From assembly GCF_020283565.1 (NCBI RefSeq), contig NC_060062.1, forward strand, positions 29,696,251 to 29,760,250: a DNA stretch of 64,000 nucleotides, read 5' to 3'. Shown here in pieces: positions 11,413-23,149 of the stretch (positions are counted from its first letter, which is position 1; every line of letters starts with the position of its first letter). The DNA comes from Trifolium pratense. Its lineage: Eukaryota > Streptophyta > Magnoliopsida > Fabales > Fabaceae. The notes beneath the pieces were generated by a model. It was not told the DNA's origin. It did no database searches and saw nothing but the letters and a program-made list of their open reading frames with translations. Position numbers and translations under genes: made by a program.

Positions 11413-13171
11413 TATATTTTCTTCATTCGCCACTTTTAATTTTTATAGACTCTCAATTAATTGTTGATATTTTAATCACCAACAATTTTTTTTTTATCAA
11501 AAATACTGTCTTTTTATAATTTTTATAACTTTTTTTTACTAAAAAAAAAATACTGCCTTTTTTTCTTCTTCTTACGCGCTACTCTTCTTCTTCTTCTCCT
11601 TCAACAAATTTATATTCGTTTGCTGCACTTCATCTTCTTCATCTCATCAGTCCTTCTTTCTCTCCTGGTAGTGAATTTGAATGTGACTGAGTAGATTAAC
11701 AACATCAAATTAATTTATTTCAAAAAACAACCAACAAGAATCTCATTCTTTGTAGCAATAATAACGAATAACGATGTACAGTTTCAAAAAGAAACAATAC
11801 CTTGACCATTAAGAGTAGTAGAAGTGTTGGGTTGGCTCATTACGACGGCACAATAGTGACGGTTATGTTATAGCTCATGTTGATGACGGCGAGACGGCGA
11901 AGCACATGTGTAGATAACAGGTTAGGGAAGATAGACAGGCCGGTGGCGGAACCGCCGGCGCCGAGGCCAGTGAAAGATGAAGGAGTGGAATCAGTGTGAG
12001 TGAAAGAGAAAGGATTGTTGTTGATACGCGTAAGGAAGAAGAGCAAGAAGAAAAGACGCTATCTACACTATTTTGTTTTGTTTTGATTTTTATTGAAAAA
12101 ATATTAATCTTTCGGGAACTGATCCATGCAATCAATGGGCTAAATGGAGAGTTCATCAAATGAAGGGAACCTGAACACCAACAAAACATGCATAAAAATT
12201 AAAAAGCAATTTGCTTATAAAGAGCCGTCTTTAGTTCAGATTCATAGAGAAAGACTAACAACTTCAAGAATATCGATCAACTCCAACAAATAGATTCCAT
12301 TCGTCTCCATCAATTTCTACCTTGTGTTCAGATGAAGGAAAATTTTGGTAATTAGATAAAAATAAAGAGAATTGATGGAAATAGATAGAAATGAAGGCAA
12401 TCACAATTCTAATCCAAGAATAGTGATAAACCAAGTGAGCATCGCCACAAGAAACATGGTTTCTTGATAAGATTGATAGATGGTTCAATCCAGAACCAAT
12501 GAGTAAAGCTCAAAAACACACAAAGTGTATACTTAATCCAAATTCTACTTATTTTATTCATGTTCTTGCATCTCCTATATAAAGGAATAGGATACCACGT
12601 GATTACAATATAAGGCCATGAAAAAGTCATAAAAATTATCATAAATTCAGCGAATAAACTAACATAATTGCCTAATGTTGAATAAATGCATGAAATGGTT
12701 ACATAAGGAATGAAAGGTGGCTGCCATGATGCATGGAAGATTACACTTTTAATTACTCATTGAAAGGAGCTGAATAAATGAATTTTATTTCCTTTGATGA
12801 TAGGAAGTACCATTATCTCTTTCCATTGAATGTTCTTTGATTGTTTTGCACTTCTCTTACATCTGGTCATTATTTACCACGTCCTCCATTTCTAACCCAT
12901 TTTACACCATTAAAGAAGCCTAACTGGATCTTGAGTTCAGCATACAAATTGTAGAGAATTCAATATGCTTTCCAATGCATTAAAGATCATGTCAATCGGA
13001 CAAGTAGAACATTAGATATACTAAATACAAGTCAGACAAATCAAAACCTACGAAAATGACATTATCAACCAAAATTAATTGGTTCTTTTTATTCCATGAC
13101 CGAACTAATTCTTCTTGTTAAGGGATAAAATTTTAGGATCACATCATGTTCGGCATACTTTGACATGTATC
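11413..13171. other. Intergenic sequence with the first copy of a duplicated segment
   Basis: No convincing gene. It holds polypyrimidine tracts (11560-11660), duplicated segment A (11873-12332) and about 840 bp of unrecognised sequence (12333-13171). Short - strand ORFs here lack conservation I can recognise. Confidence 0.45.
11873..12332. repeat. Duplicated segment, copy A
   Basis: Matches 13172-14033 at roughly 90% by eye, apart from a Tourist insertion and about 30 extra bases in copy B. On the - strand both copies can encode a hydrophobic, signal-peptide-like stretch followed by a Pro/Ala-rich segment, but the frames end quickly and differ. It may be a gene fragment; I do not recognise the family. 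Confidence 0.7.
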
Positions 13172-14033
13172 GCTCATGTCGATGACGGCGAGACGGCGAA
13201 GCACGTGTGGATAACAGGTTAGGGAAGATAGACAGGCCGGTGGTGGAACCGCCGGCGCCGAGGCTAGTGAAAGATGAAGGAGTAGAATCAGTGCGAGTGA
13301 AAGAGAAATGATTGTTGTTGATACGCGCAAGGAAGAAGAACAAGAAGAAAAGACGCTAGCTACAATATTTTGTTTTGATTTGATTTTTTATTAAAAAAAT
13401 ATTAATCTTTGGGGAACTAAAATGTTTTTTTTACACATGACACTCATCCATGCAATCAATGGACTAAGGGTGTGTTTGGTAACACAAATAAGCTAGCTTA
13501 TAGCTTATTATATGAGCTTATAAGCTTGTTTCAAAAAATTAGAGGTGTTTGGTAACAAGCTTTTTATACTAGCTTATAGCTTTTTTTCAGATGCTATTTC
13601 AAGTAGCGTTTGAGCTTATAGCTTATAGCTTTTTACACTTTATTCCATTTTTACCCTTTAATTTAATAACTACACACTCTAAAAAAAAAACTACCCACTA
13701 TCAATTATGTAATTTTATATTTAATAACCACTTTAAAAGCTAATTTTACCAAACACTTTAATTTTAATAAGCAGCTTTTCAGCTATCAGCTAGCTTATCA
13801 GCTATCATCTAACTTATAGCTTATTTTTACCAAACAGACCCTAAATGAAGAGTTCATCAAATGGAGGGAACCCGAACTCCAACAAAACATGCATAAAAAT
13901 TAAAAAGCAATTTGCTTATAAATAGTACTCTTTAGTTCAGATTCATAGAAAAAAACTAACAACTTCAAGAATATCTATCAACTCCAACAAATAGATTTCA
14001 TTTGTCTCCATCAATTTCTACATTGTGTTCAGA
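13172..14033. repeat. Duplicated segment, copy B
   Basis: Homologous to 11873-12332. It is flanked by an imperfect direct repeat, atactttgacaYgtatcgc, at about 13155-13173 and 14034-14053, which suggests this copy was inserted here. It contains the Tourist element at 13468-13841, which copy A lacks. Confidence 0.65.
13468..13841. mobile_element. Tourist-like MITE (PIF/Harbinger)
   Basis: The TIR GGGTGTGTTTGGTAA pairs with TTACCAAACAGACCC. TAA duplications lie at 13465-13467 and 13842-13844. The empty site is preserved in copy A of the segmental duplication (gggctaaatgg near 12136), which confirms the borders. The interior is rich in AGCTTATAGCTTAT palindromes and non-coding. Confidence 0.9.
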
Positions 14034-14462
14034 ATACTTTGACACGTATCGCGCGTATGCCGCCATATATTAAAAAAATGATACAATTTTCATGCGTATC
14101 AACCACATTTCACATGGGTGTATAATGAAGTTGTACATCAGCTTCTGTCGTGATGCATTTACTTCCTAGTTTATTCACATCCCATTTTTCTCTTCTTCAT
14201 AATAATTTCAGGGCCCATTCTATGAGAACGTGCTTAATGTGCATTAAGCCATCAACTATTACAATTTTCTCCGACTTTTTTTCTTTTACAATTTCTCCGA
14301 CAACAAAAAATAGTTAACTTTGTTTAATTTTTTAAACTCTAATATAAGTCTCATACAACAAATGATTTTAGTAGAATAAGGTTTTTTTTTTTGACAAAAT
14401 AGTAGAATAAGGTTATACACAAGTTTAGTTGAGAAAGAAAAAGGTTATAAAAGTTGAAAACA
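14034..14462. other. AT-rich intergenic sequence with a tail-only insertion
   Basis: No gene was seen. At 14369-14414 a 15-bp direct repeat, tagtagaataaggtt, flanks the 16-bp insert T9-GACAAAA. Confidence 0.6.
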
Positions 14463-14481
14463 TTAGTTAAAAGTATAGTTT

Positions 14482-14604
14482 TTGTTTTTTTAAGAAACTA
14501 AATTAGCCCGGCCAAATTGGCACCAGAGAGAATCGAACCTCAGACCTCAAGAGGAGCACACTCTCAGGTCCCAAGTCAATACTAATGCACTAACCCAAGT
14601 GGGT
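14482..14604 (-). mobile_element. tRNA-derived SINE
   Basis: Read on the - strand it has an A-box-like TGGGTTAGTGCATTAG, a B box GGTTCGATTCT about 45 bp later, and a CTTA7-type tail (the T run at 14482-14491 on +). The target duplication ttagttaaaagtatagttt is intact on the left (14463-14481). On the right it is split: ttag plus ttaaaagca precede the MULE at 14618, and ttaaaagta plus tagttt follow it at 14931. Confidence 0.8.
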
Positions 14605-14617
14605 TTAGTTAAAAGCA

Positions 14618-14930
14618 GACTTAATTAGTAAAATGGTCCCTTAAAGACACTTTTGGTTTCAGGTTGGTCCCTTAAAGAAAAAAATATCTGAATATGTCCC
14701 TTAAAGAAAAAAAAAGGTCCGAATAGGTCCCTTTAAAGACATCTCCGTTAATCAGTTTGGTTTGGTCCCTAAAAAAATGTCTGAATAGGACCAAACTAAT
14801 TAACGGAGATGTCTCTAAGGGACATATTCGGACCTTTTTTTCTTTAAGGGACCTATTGAGACCTTTTTTTCTTTAAGGAACCAATGTGAAACCAAAAATA
14901 TTTTTAAGGGACCATTTTACTAATTAAGCC
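14618..14930. mobile_element. Short MULE MITE, near-palindromic
   Basis: The ends are GACTTAATTAGT and ACTAATTAAGCC. The 9-bp duplication is ttaaaagca (14609-14617) versus ttaaaagta (14931-14939), one mismatch. GGTCCCTTAAAG-type motifs start at 14635, 14666, 14695 and 14726, and are mirrored from the right end at 14913, 14882 and 14853. It is the same family as 33617-34022. It is inserted in the right target duplication of the neighbouring SINE. Confidence 0.85.
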
Positions 14931-16380
14931 TTAAAAGTATAGTTTACTTATAACTAGTTGGTTCAGTTGGTAAAAAATTGACACCTACTTTACTGGACGT
15001 TGATTTAATTTGATAGGTCATGTATAAATATATTTGCAATTATATATGTAATTGATCTTTAAGTCTTGTTTAGATGCTCCTCTCCTTATAAAAGTTTTTT
15101 TAAAAAAAACCAGAATTGTTTTTTATGAGAAAAAAAAAAACCACAATTTTAAATGCATGGTTAAAATTGTGAATAGATTAATTCAATGCACGGTTAAAAT
15201 TGTGAATACTCTTAGCAATAAATAAGTTAAGGGACCAATTGAATCGGTTCTAATTCTAAAGTGAATCTTTATTAAAAAATAAACAAATAAAAAAGAATGA
15301 GATTGAACACTGATGCAAAAAAAAAAAAGGAAAGAAAGAATGGGAACAGTGTTTGATGAAATATGTACCACGCGCGTACCATGAGAGTACCACGCGCGTA
15401 CCCGCATGAAAAAAAAATGATACTCTAAAAGTACGAACCAAGGGAATACCGCGTACTTGTACCGACCAGTACGTATCGGTACCAATACTGTGTCTAAAAT
15501 GGCATTCCGATGCATATTAACACTTGTTGCCTATTCAACTTAATCCCACAAATTTATATGCATTATAGAAACATAATCGTGGCGTTTTCTCATTTAATAG
15601 GCAACTTTGTAAAAAAAAAATTGCCTAAACCCTTTTGGCCACGATTTTGTATTAGTTTAGACCACACGTAAAAATTATTCCTAGTAAACTTACAAAATGC
15701 ACACAAATGGTTGCTCTTAATTCAATGTGCTGATTCAATTCAGTGAAACTCCCAAGTCTAATAGTGGTAGCCCAATTCGACTTGATGGGAGAGATAGAGA
15801 AAGATTCCATATATGTTGAATCACAAACGTGGGGTTTCGCAATTGAGGGGAAAACATATATGTCAAGTGTGAGTAAATCCCATATTGTATCGGTGGTTTC
15901 TAGCAATTGTATTGGTGGCTGCCTTGTATTTTGACTTGACATGGTGTAGTGATTTTTGCACATCTTGTGCATTACTCACTCTGAAATAAAATTTGCTTTT
16001 CCAAAAAAAAAGTGTGAGTTAATCCCATATTGGATAGAAGAATACTCTTAACCCAATATTGCCTTAAAATTTTAAGTGAAGATATGATGTTCAACTCATT
16101 TATGTGGTTGCTAAACTCAATTTGATGATCTGAACCATTAAGACTCTCCTTCATGATCTAACACACTGCAACCTTCACAGAAGGTGAGTAAATTGTATTC
16201 CTGTGATGTTGTGTTTGACAATTTTACAAAATTGTCAACATACATTTTTTTTTTGTTTTTTTGTGTTAACCCTCTAGTTCTTAGAAAAAATTGACTATGA
16301 TAATCCAGTTCCTCCTCGATATAAGTATACATATAAATCGATAGAGTCAAAACTATATAATGGGATTACGTGTAATAATT

Positions 16381-16512
16381 GCTTATATGTCAAAAAAGGT
16401 TATAGTTCTTAAAAAACTAGTTTCTGATTGCAAGAATTATTGTCTCATAATTGCTTATGTAAACAAAGGTCATAGTTCTTAAAAAACTAGTTTCTAATTA
16501 CAAGAATTATTT
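16381..16512 (+). repeat. 71-bp imperfect tandem direct repeat
   Basis: Both copies share gttcttaaaaaactagtttct and aagaatta-type ends. Copy 1 is 16381-16451 and copy 2 is 16452-16512, slightly shortened. Confidence 0.7.
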
Positions 16513-16775
16513 TTATGGGTTAAATAAATTATTATTCATATAAATATATTTCGTTTTAGTCCTTATAAATTTGTTAGCAAGTTTGATTTTTCAATTATTT
16601 TTCGTCATAATTTTTTGTTTATACTTTTAAGTCAACTTATTTGTATTTTTCAAAATTTTGAATTATTTTTTGCGATCTTGTTTAATACATTATGGAAATC
16701 TCTCTTGCAAATGTTTAAATTTTTTAACAAAGAATGAATTAAAATATGAATGTTTAAATTTTGTGTGCTTAAACA

Positions 16776-16815
16776 TCATAATCTTTTGTGTAAAAAAAAA
16801 TTCATAATCTTTTGT
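16776..16815 (+). repeat. Tail-only retroposition scar
   Basis: A 14-bp direct repeat, tcataatcttttgt (16776-16789 and 16802-16815), flanks a 12-bp insert, gtaaaaaaaaat. Confidence 0.65.
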
Positions 16816-16967
16816 TAAAAATAAATATTCATGGAAAGATTATAGACATATAATACAAAAGTTCATTAAAAAACGTGGAGAGTACACATGAGTTATCTTA
16901 AAATTAAAGATAAAAAATTGTGAAGATCAGAAATATTTGAGAATGCTGAAATTTGTTATAGAAATTA

Positions 16968-18109
16968 GGCTTAAATGCACTTTTGATCCCCCTATTTTCA
17001 AAAAAATGAAGTTTTGGTCCCCCTATTTTAACAACCAACTTTTTAGTCCCCCAATTTTAACTTTTTTTGAGTTTTGATCCCCCATCTCATTTTAGGGCTA
17101 ATTTTGTTAATGTGGCATTGTCATTAATGTATATCACCGTCCACGTGGACAAATTTAATATCCATGTCATTATTTATTTTTAATTCAATAAAACTCATTT
17201 TATAAAATATTTTAATTATTAAAATTATAGTATTTTTTAAAAAGAAATCAATCAAAAAATAATTCAAAAACATCAAAAATCACACCAAACAATCCATAGC
17301 CTCCATTATCATCATCCACTTATCCAGTTATCATACTCTTACCAACGCAAAAAACAAAATAATCACGTTTCATCATCATCATCATCGTAAACTCATTAAA
17401 ATAAAAAATCCAAAAATTCACAACCTCTAATTTATTAAACCTAAGAAAAAACAAACAATCACAACATGGACATGGTCCTCTTTGATTCAAATCAAACTAT
17501 TGCATATTGAAAGCAAGTTTTGTGTTTCAAGAACCTCCAACTTTCATCAACATCCAACTTTATATAAAACTAATCTAGAATTCAACTTCGAACTTAAAAC
17601 AATTTATGAGTTTTCATTCAAACTCATCCAAAGTCATAGATAGTTTAAAGAGTATGAGTAATTTCTATTGAATCACAAAATCATCTCTAATTTTTTTTCG
17701 TTTTTAAAAATCCAGAAACTGTTGAGTTTGAACGGAAACCATAGGATTTGTGAAATTCATAAGGAAGAATTCTCTCTGATGGTGAATAAAATTCTAGTAG
17801 TCGAAGGTTTGATAATTAGGGTTTCAAATTTCATATTTTATAAAATTTAACAATTATTATTTCAGTTGAATATATAATTCTAATAATTAAAATATTTTAT
17901 AAATAAATTTTATTGAATTTAAAAATATATAGTAATGACATGGATATTAAATTTGTCCACATGAATGTTGCCACATCATTAGTTACAAGGCCACATCAAC
18001 AAAATTAACCCCAAAATGGGATGGGGGATCAAAACTCAAAAAAAATGACAATAGGGGGACTAAAACTTTATTTTTTTGAAAATAGGGGGACCAAAAGTAC
18101 ATTTAAGCC
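16968..18109. mobile_element. Non-autonomous MULE with about 260-bp TIRs
   Basis: Ends are GGCTTAAATGCACTTTTGAT and the complement of GGCTTAAATGTACTTTTGGT. A perfect 9-bp duplication, tagaaatta, lies at 16959-16967 and 18110-18118. RRTCCCCC motifs start at 16985, 17016, 17045 and 17076. The right end has them at 18092, 18061 and 18030. The interior (about 17230-17850) has no transposase and no recognised captured gene. The element ends only about 160 bp before the cis-prenyltransferase start codon, so it could affect that promoter. Confidence 0.9.
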
Positions 18110-18118
18110 TAGAAATTA

Positions 18119-18272
18119 AAAACAAAATTTGACTGTATTTTTTTTTAATCATCGATGGTTATTATTATCTCCAAGTGATCAGTTTATAAATAAAAGCAGC
18201 CCAACCTCTGTGTGACCATAACAATTCATTTTTCATTTGCTTTTTACATTTGTCATATTAAATTAGAAAATC
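18119..18272 (+). promoter_or_regulatory. Promoter and 5' UTR region of the cis-prenyltransferase gene
   Basis: This is the only sequence between the MULE and the start codon. TATAAATAAA at 18185-18194 is a plausible TATA box about 85 bp before the ATG. The transcription start cannot be fixed from sequence alone. Confidence 0.4.
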
Positions 18273-21200
18273 ATGTTCTCGTTGAGGTTCCCTATTGCAC
18301 TAAAAAACAATCTAATAACTTATCCACCAAAGAAAACAACTAAGCCTGCTCCTTCTTCTCATTACCTTTATTCCAAAAATTCTCAATCACACCTATTCCC
18401 CTCACAACCCATGATCGTTACCAAATGTGACACTAGGGCTGCTGTTGCAAATAATATTCCAAAAGTGGCACTTGGGGACGAGGTGGAAGGAGGAACTTCC
18501 CTAGATGAAGACTTGACGATGCCGGCAGAGCTGAAGATGGAGCTGATGCCGAAGCATGTGGCGGTGATAATGGACGGCAACAGACGATGGGCAGAAATGA
18601 GAGGGTTGCCATTGTCGGAAGGATACATAGCCGGCATTAAGTCATTGAAAAGGATGGTGAAACTATGTTTAAGCTGGGAGATCAAAGTTCTCACTATTTT
18701 CATGTTTTCCACCGATAATTGGGCCCGCTCAAAGGTATTAAACTACTAAAGCACGTACACAAACACAGATACTACCAGATACACTATGGACACTACACGC
18801 CAACACTGTTAATAATTTTAAATTATGAAATAATTTTATAACATGTTCATCATCATTCGTAATTTTAATTTGTTTATATTTATTTATTTATTATATGACA
18901 AAGTTTGTTTATATATAAGATCATAATAAAATATATGGACCATTTAAATCTGCGTATTTAGTTTGGAATATGGCATGTTGTTATAATGTTTGTTTTGCTG
19001 AATTTTGATTGATGGTGGTGCAGGTGGTGGTTGAATTCTTTTTCAGCCTTTTAGAAAGATTAGTAAATTCTGAAATTGAAGCAATCATGAGGTACCAAAG
19101 TGAACATTTCAATTTATTTTTCTCTCGTTTTCCAACTCTTAAATCAACCTTTTTTTTCTTTTTAAAAATTCCAAAACCATACCATGCATTTTTATAGTTC
19201 AATGTTTCAGATCTTAACATTATTTTCTCATCACATGTCAAAAAAAAATTTTATTTTATCATATTTACTTTTAACATGAGAGGATCCAAATTCAATTTTA
19301 CTGTTTAACACCGATTAGTTTAACACAAAATGTTACACCTCTCAATAACGTTTTAACCGATATAAATTTTATAAAATCCACCGTTAGATTGAAAGTTTAT
19401 ATCATATAGATCAATTGCGTAAAATTTCTGACAAATCCAAAATCATTTTATATGTTATCGAGACACATAAAGATTAACTGAAAAAAATAAATCAAGTTAT
19501 TAATATTTATACTAATTAACAATGCATAAAATGCTTAAAAAAAAAACAATGCATAAAAATAATGCAACATTTCAAACCATGGATACAATTTTGAATAATA
19601 TATATATGGAAAATATTAGTGTTTTAGGGAAATTAGTTAAACATATATTAATAAAGAAATTTTATCTTTAGTTTTGTGTATTTAATATCCTAAGAGTCCG
19701 TTTGGTGCGCAGAATAAGATAGTGATAGGATAAGATATAAAACAGGATAAAGATATGATATGATATCAGCAGGATATAACAGTTATCCTCAGTTATCCTA
19801 TCTTGTATTTGGTGCACATAGGATAACAAATATGATAACTATTATATCATGTTTTTAATACATACTTACTCATAATAATATAATAAGATATATAAAATAT
19901 TTAAATGACAAAATTACCCTTGTAAATCAATTGTTATTTTTATAAAATTATTTTGTAATACTTTGAATTTTTTAAATAAAAAATATAAATAAGTAATCAA
20001 ATAACTTTATATAGTTTTAAATAAAAAACATGAGAAAATAATAAATTTTAATTTTTTATATGAATCATGATCAAATAAATAACTCAATGATATATACATG
20101 TTAGATGAGCTAAATAAATATATGATATATCTCATATGTAAATAATAAAAATACCATCGAAAATAAATATATTTAATTTCTTATATAATTTAAATTAATA
20201 TCCATATTTTACAATTTTTTAATAATTAGTTTACTTTAAAATATTGTAATTTTAGTATAATTTTGAGTTTTTTAGATTATGTAAATTACAAAATTACCCT
20301 TGTGAGAAAATCACATATATATTTAAAAATTTATTATTTTATTATTAATTTACTATCAAATTATTTTATTATTTAAATTTTACTAATTTTTTTTTATTTT
20401 GAAATATATTTTATAGAATAAATCAGTAAAAACAAATATTATCCTATCCTTGCTGGTAACCAAGCTCAAATTCAGGATAAGAATTTTAACTAGAGAGACA
20501 TGATAGGATAAGCTGCATGATTAACTTATCATATCCTGCTGTGTCACCAAACACTGGACTGAAACAGGATATGATACAGTTATCATATCCTGTCTCTTAT
20601 CCTGTGCACCAAACGGACCCTAAAAGTAAGTTATCTTACTAATTGTACCAAAAAAAGAAAGTAAGTTATCTTACTAACATTAATTTTTTCTTTTTCATAC
20701 TTAACAAGTGTCCCAAAAGCACTATTTAGCATTACCTTAAATACATACATACACATCTCATAACCAAATATTTCTTCTTTCCTATTTTATTTCTTTCTAC
20801 ATTATACAATAATCTTAATTAGACTAATTTTTTTTCACTTTGTAATTAATTTTTTTAATTCCTTTCATATAATAGAGAAAGAATTAAACTATCTATGATT
20901 GGAGATTCTTCAAAGTTCCCCAAGCCTCTACAAACAATGATAACTAATGTTGAGGAGAGTACTAAGAATCATTCAAAACTCCAAATTATTGCAGCAATTA
21001 ACTATGGTGGGAAACATGATGTAGTCCAAGCATGTAAAAGTGTGACCAAGAAAGTGCAAGATGGCATTATTCATTTGGAAGACATTAATGAAAACATAGT
21101 TGAAAAAGAATTGGAAACAAATTGTACCGAGTTTCCTTATCCGGATCTACTAATTCGGACAAGTGGAGAACTTAGAGTTAGTAATTTCTTGTTATGGCAA

Positions 21201-21338
21201 TTGGCATATACAGAGCTTTACTTTAATCGACAACTTTGGCCAGATTTTGGAAAGTCTGAATTTGTAGAGGCCTTGAGTTCATTTCAAAAGAGACAAAGAC
21301 GTTATGGTGGACGACATTCATCTCCATCTATCCAGTAA
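18273..21338 (+). CDS. cis-prenyltransferase (dehydrodolichyl/polyprenyl diphosphate synthase), plastid type
   Basis: Exons are 18273-18734, 19024-19091 and 20876-21338, with GT-AG introns. They give 330 residues, complete against the UPP synthase family. The enzyme adds isopentenyl diphosphate units in cis to an allylic primer. The family signatures are HVAVIMDGNRRWA (residues 95-107, catalytic Asp101), FSTDNWARSK (145-154), INYGGKHD (218-225) and RTSGELRVSNFLLW (271-284), then RRYGGR near the C-terminus. The first ~50 residues are Ser/Lys/Pro-rich with few acidic residues, consistent with a plastid transit peptide. The chosen ATG is the first in the frame and precedes that region. Intron 2 is enlarged by a Tourist-like element. 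Chain length cannot be judged from sequence. An imperfect duplication spans the stop codon. Confidence 0.92.
19518..19558 (+). repeat. Tail-only retroposition scar in intron 2
   Basis: aacaatgcataaaa at 19518-19531 and 19545-19558 flanks the 13-bp insert tgcttaaaaaaaa. Confidence 0.65.
19694..20620. mobile_element. Tourist-like (PIF/Harbinger) element in cis-prenyltransferase intron 2
   Basis: Ends are GAGTCCGTTTGGTGCGCAG and the complement of GGGTCCGTTTGGTGCACAGG. TAA duplications lie at 19691-19693 and 20621-20623. The subterminal parts contain many ATCCTATC/GATAGGAT motifs, and the centre is AT-rich and non-coding. At 927 bp it is long for a MITE. It is spliced out with the intron. Confidence 0.88.
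20623..20677 (+). repeat. Tail-only retroposition scar beside the Tourist element
   Basis: A 20-bp perfect direct repeat, aaagtaagttatcttactaa (20623-20642 and 20658-20677), flanks ttgtaccaaaaaaag. This is the clearest example of its kind in the window. Confidence 0.75.
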
Positions 21339-21536
21339 TATGTTTGTTTTTATCTAAATCACCTTGTTTTCAAGAGAAGATATGTTCTCATAATATGAAG
21401 TTTGGTTGTGGTGGTGATGATAAGATTAGTTTATCTCTCCATCTCTCTAGGAATATGTTTTTATATTAATCATTTGATTTTCATGAGAAGAAGTTTTTAT
21501 AATATGAAGTTCGGATGTGGTGGTGATATATATGTT
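21312..21536 (+). repeat. Imperfect tandem duplication spanning the cis-prenyltransferase stop codon
   Basis: Unit 1 (about 21312-21418) includes the last six codons and the stop. Unit 2 (about 21436-21536) repeats it in the 3' UTR, with shared tctccatct, aatatgttt, ataatatgaagtt and ggatgtggtggtgat-type blocks. Confidence 0.65.
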
Positions 21537-21682
21537 GTAATTGAATATTAGCTTGAATATATATGGACTATAGTTTGTCGATGATTCGTCTTAAGTAGAG
21601 TACTTTCCATCGTCACTTCCCCCGTGAATAGTACTGTCCGTAGGTTTTTGTGTCTAATGACGTTGTTTTAAATGACGAGGTT

Positions 21683-23149
21683 TGTTGTTTTTGGATTTAA
21701 AAAACCGTTAAAAAATAATTTTTACAGCCACCGAAGAGATTACTGGGTTGAGTCGCGGACTAGGTCGCTCTCTTTAAGACGTTTCGTGGCACTGCCCAAA
21801 ATTGTGCAAGCAGACTATCAACCACGCCGTCCCCAGGATAAAACAGCCCAGTTTCAACTGTATACCGATATGCTACTGCACGGTAGAAATCGGTCAAAGA
21901 ATGCACCTTCATGAATGGTACTACAATACCACTCGAATTGATGCTACGACATCATTCTATGTTTCATCGGTGATTCAGTGGTACTACAATACCACTCAAA
22001 TTGATGCTACAACGTCAATCTATGAATCAACGGTACTACGATACCACATGTGGTACTACAATACCACATGTATTGATGATATTACAATATCAATCAATAT
22101 AATGACACTAAGGCCATTCCAATATGGTACTAAAACCATTCTTAAATCAAAGGGATAATGGTACTAAGACCATTCTTTATTTTAAGGAACTAGTGATATT
22201 TGATCAGTCATAACCAAAACCAAGTTAATACTAATACAAGTACTAGTATAAAAATGGTCTGATACTTACTATTGTAAATTAACAACAACCATGTGATTAA
22301 CAAGATAAAGAATTTGTTCTTCTCTAAACAATTCATTCAGAATAAAAATTAAGACCAATATTTCCTATTAGCATGACCAAATAAATAGTGGAACTAGTTC
22401 TTGCTAGTTAAAAAACAACATCACCATAAATAGTCTTATATTGGAAAATTCCTAAAAAATCTTTGCAGACGAAAAACAAGTGTAGGTAAGATATCCTTTA
22501 ACTATTATAAAACATCTTTATCCATATGTTATACATATAGGTAGAAGGTAATTAATCACATTAAGAACCTTTCTCATGAAAAAGAGTTGTAACACATTTA
22601 TTATAAACACTTGGCAAATTCCATCGACAACAAAAGAATGATATAGTTCATAATTGATAATGAAAATTATAGGTAATCATGTACCTCTTTCTTGACAGTA
22701 TGAATATCATAAAGCTTGCAAATACCTTGATTAAAGATGAGAGCTATCTTTGAAGAGTTCCGATTCAAACAAAACAAAAACAAATTGCCATTACAATTGA
22801 GAGCTTTTGTTTTTATCATCATTTCTAGCGACAGCTAGAGGTTAATATTTGTTTTCACTATTTTCACAAAAAATGAAAAGCTTCTTCTTTTGTGAATTGA
22901 GCAATCGGTTTTGTAAGTCTAGCCTTCAAGTAGAATTATTCTCCCATAAACTTGTCAGTTACAAATTGATGGAAAATAAATCATAATAAAATAAATAAAT
23001 GTGAGACTTAATTTTATTTATTTCGTCAAAATACACACTAGTATGATACAACATACTAGTATGCTACAACATACTAGTATGCTCCAGTACCCGATATGGG
23101 ACTCGATTTTATTTTCAATTCACACACCAATGTGAACTTTGTTCCAACA
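21683..23149 (-). repeat. 3' LTR of the defective copia element
   Basis: It begins TGTTG and ends CAACA. It contains three TGGTACTACAATACC-type repeats at 21916, 21979 and 22051. The ORFs found in it are identical in both LTRs and have no protein family. Confidence 0.9.

Larger units (their letters stand above)
14940..16958. other. Two-kilobase intergenic stretch, no gene recognised
   Basis: It contains a GTAC/CGCG-rich island (15361-15490), a 71-bp imperfect direct repeat (16381-16512) and a tail-only insertion scar (16776-16815). The ORFs at 15183-15972 show no recognisable domain or codon structure. Confidence 0.45.

Noticed and set aside
11496..11565. Tail-only scar with aaaatactg repeats
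   Set aside because: The interval is all A/T-rich and slippage explains it equally well.
13089..13343. A small secreted protein on the - strand (signal-peptide-like)
   Set aside because: The homologous segment at 11840-12189 reads differently, frames are short and uneven, and no downstream domain is seen.
21802..22158. A 118-residue ORF, identical at 26252-26608
   Set aside because: It lies inside both LTRs, is built on tandem repeats, and has no protein family. The duplication is the LTR pair, not two genes.
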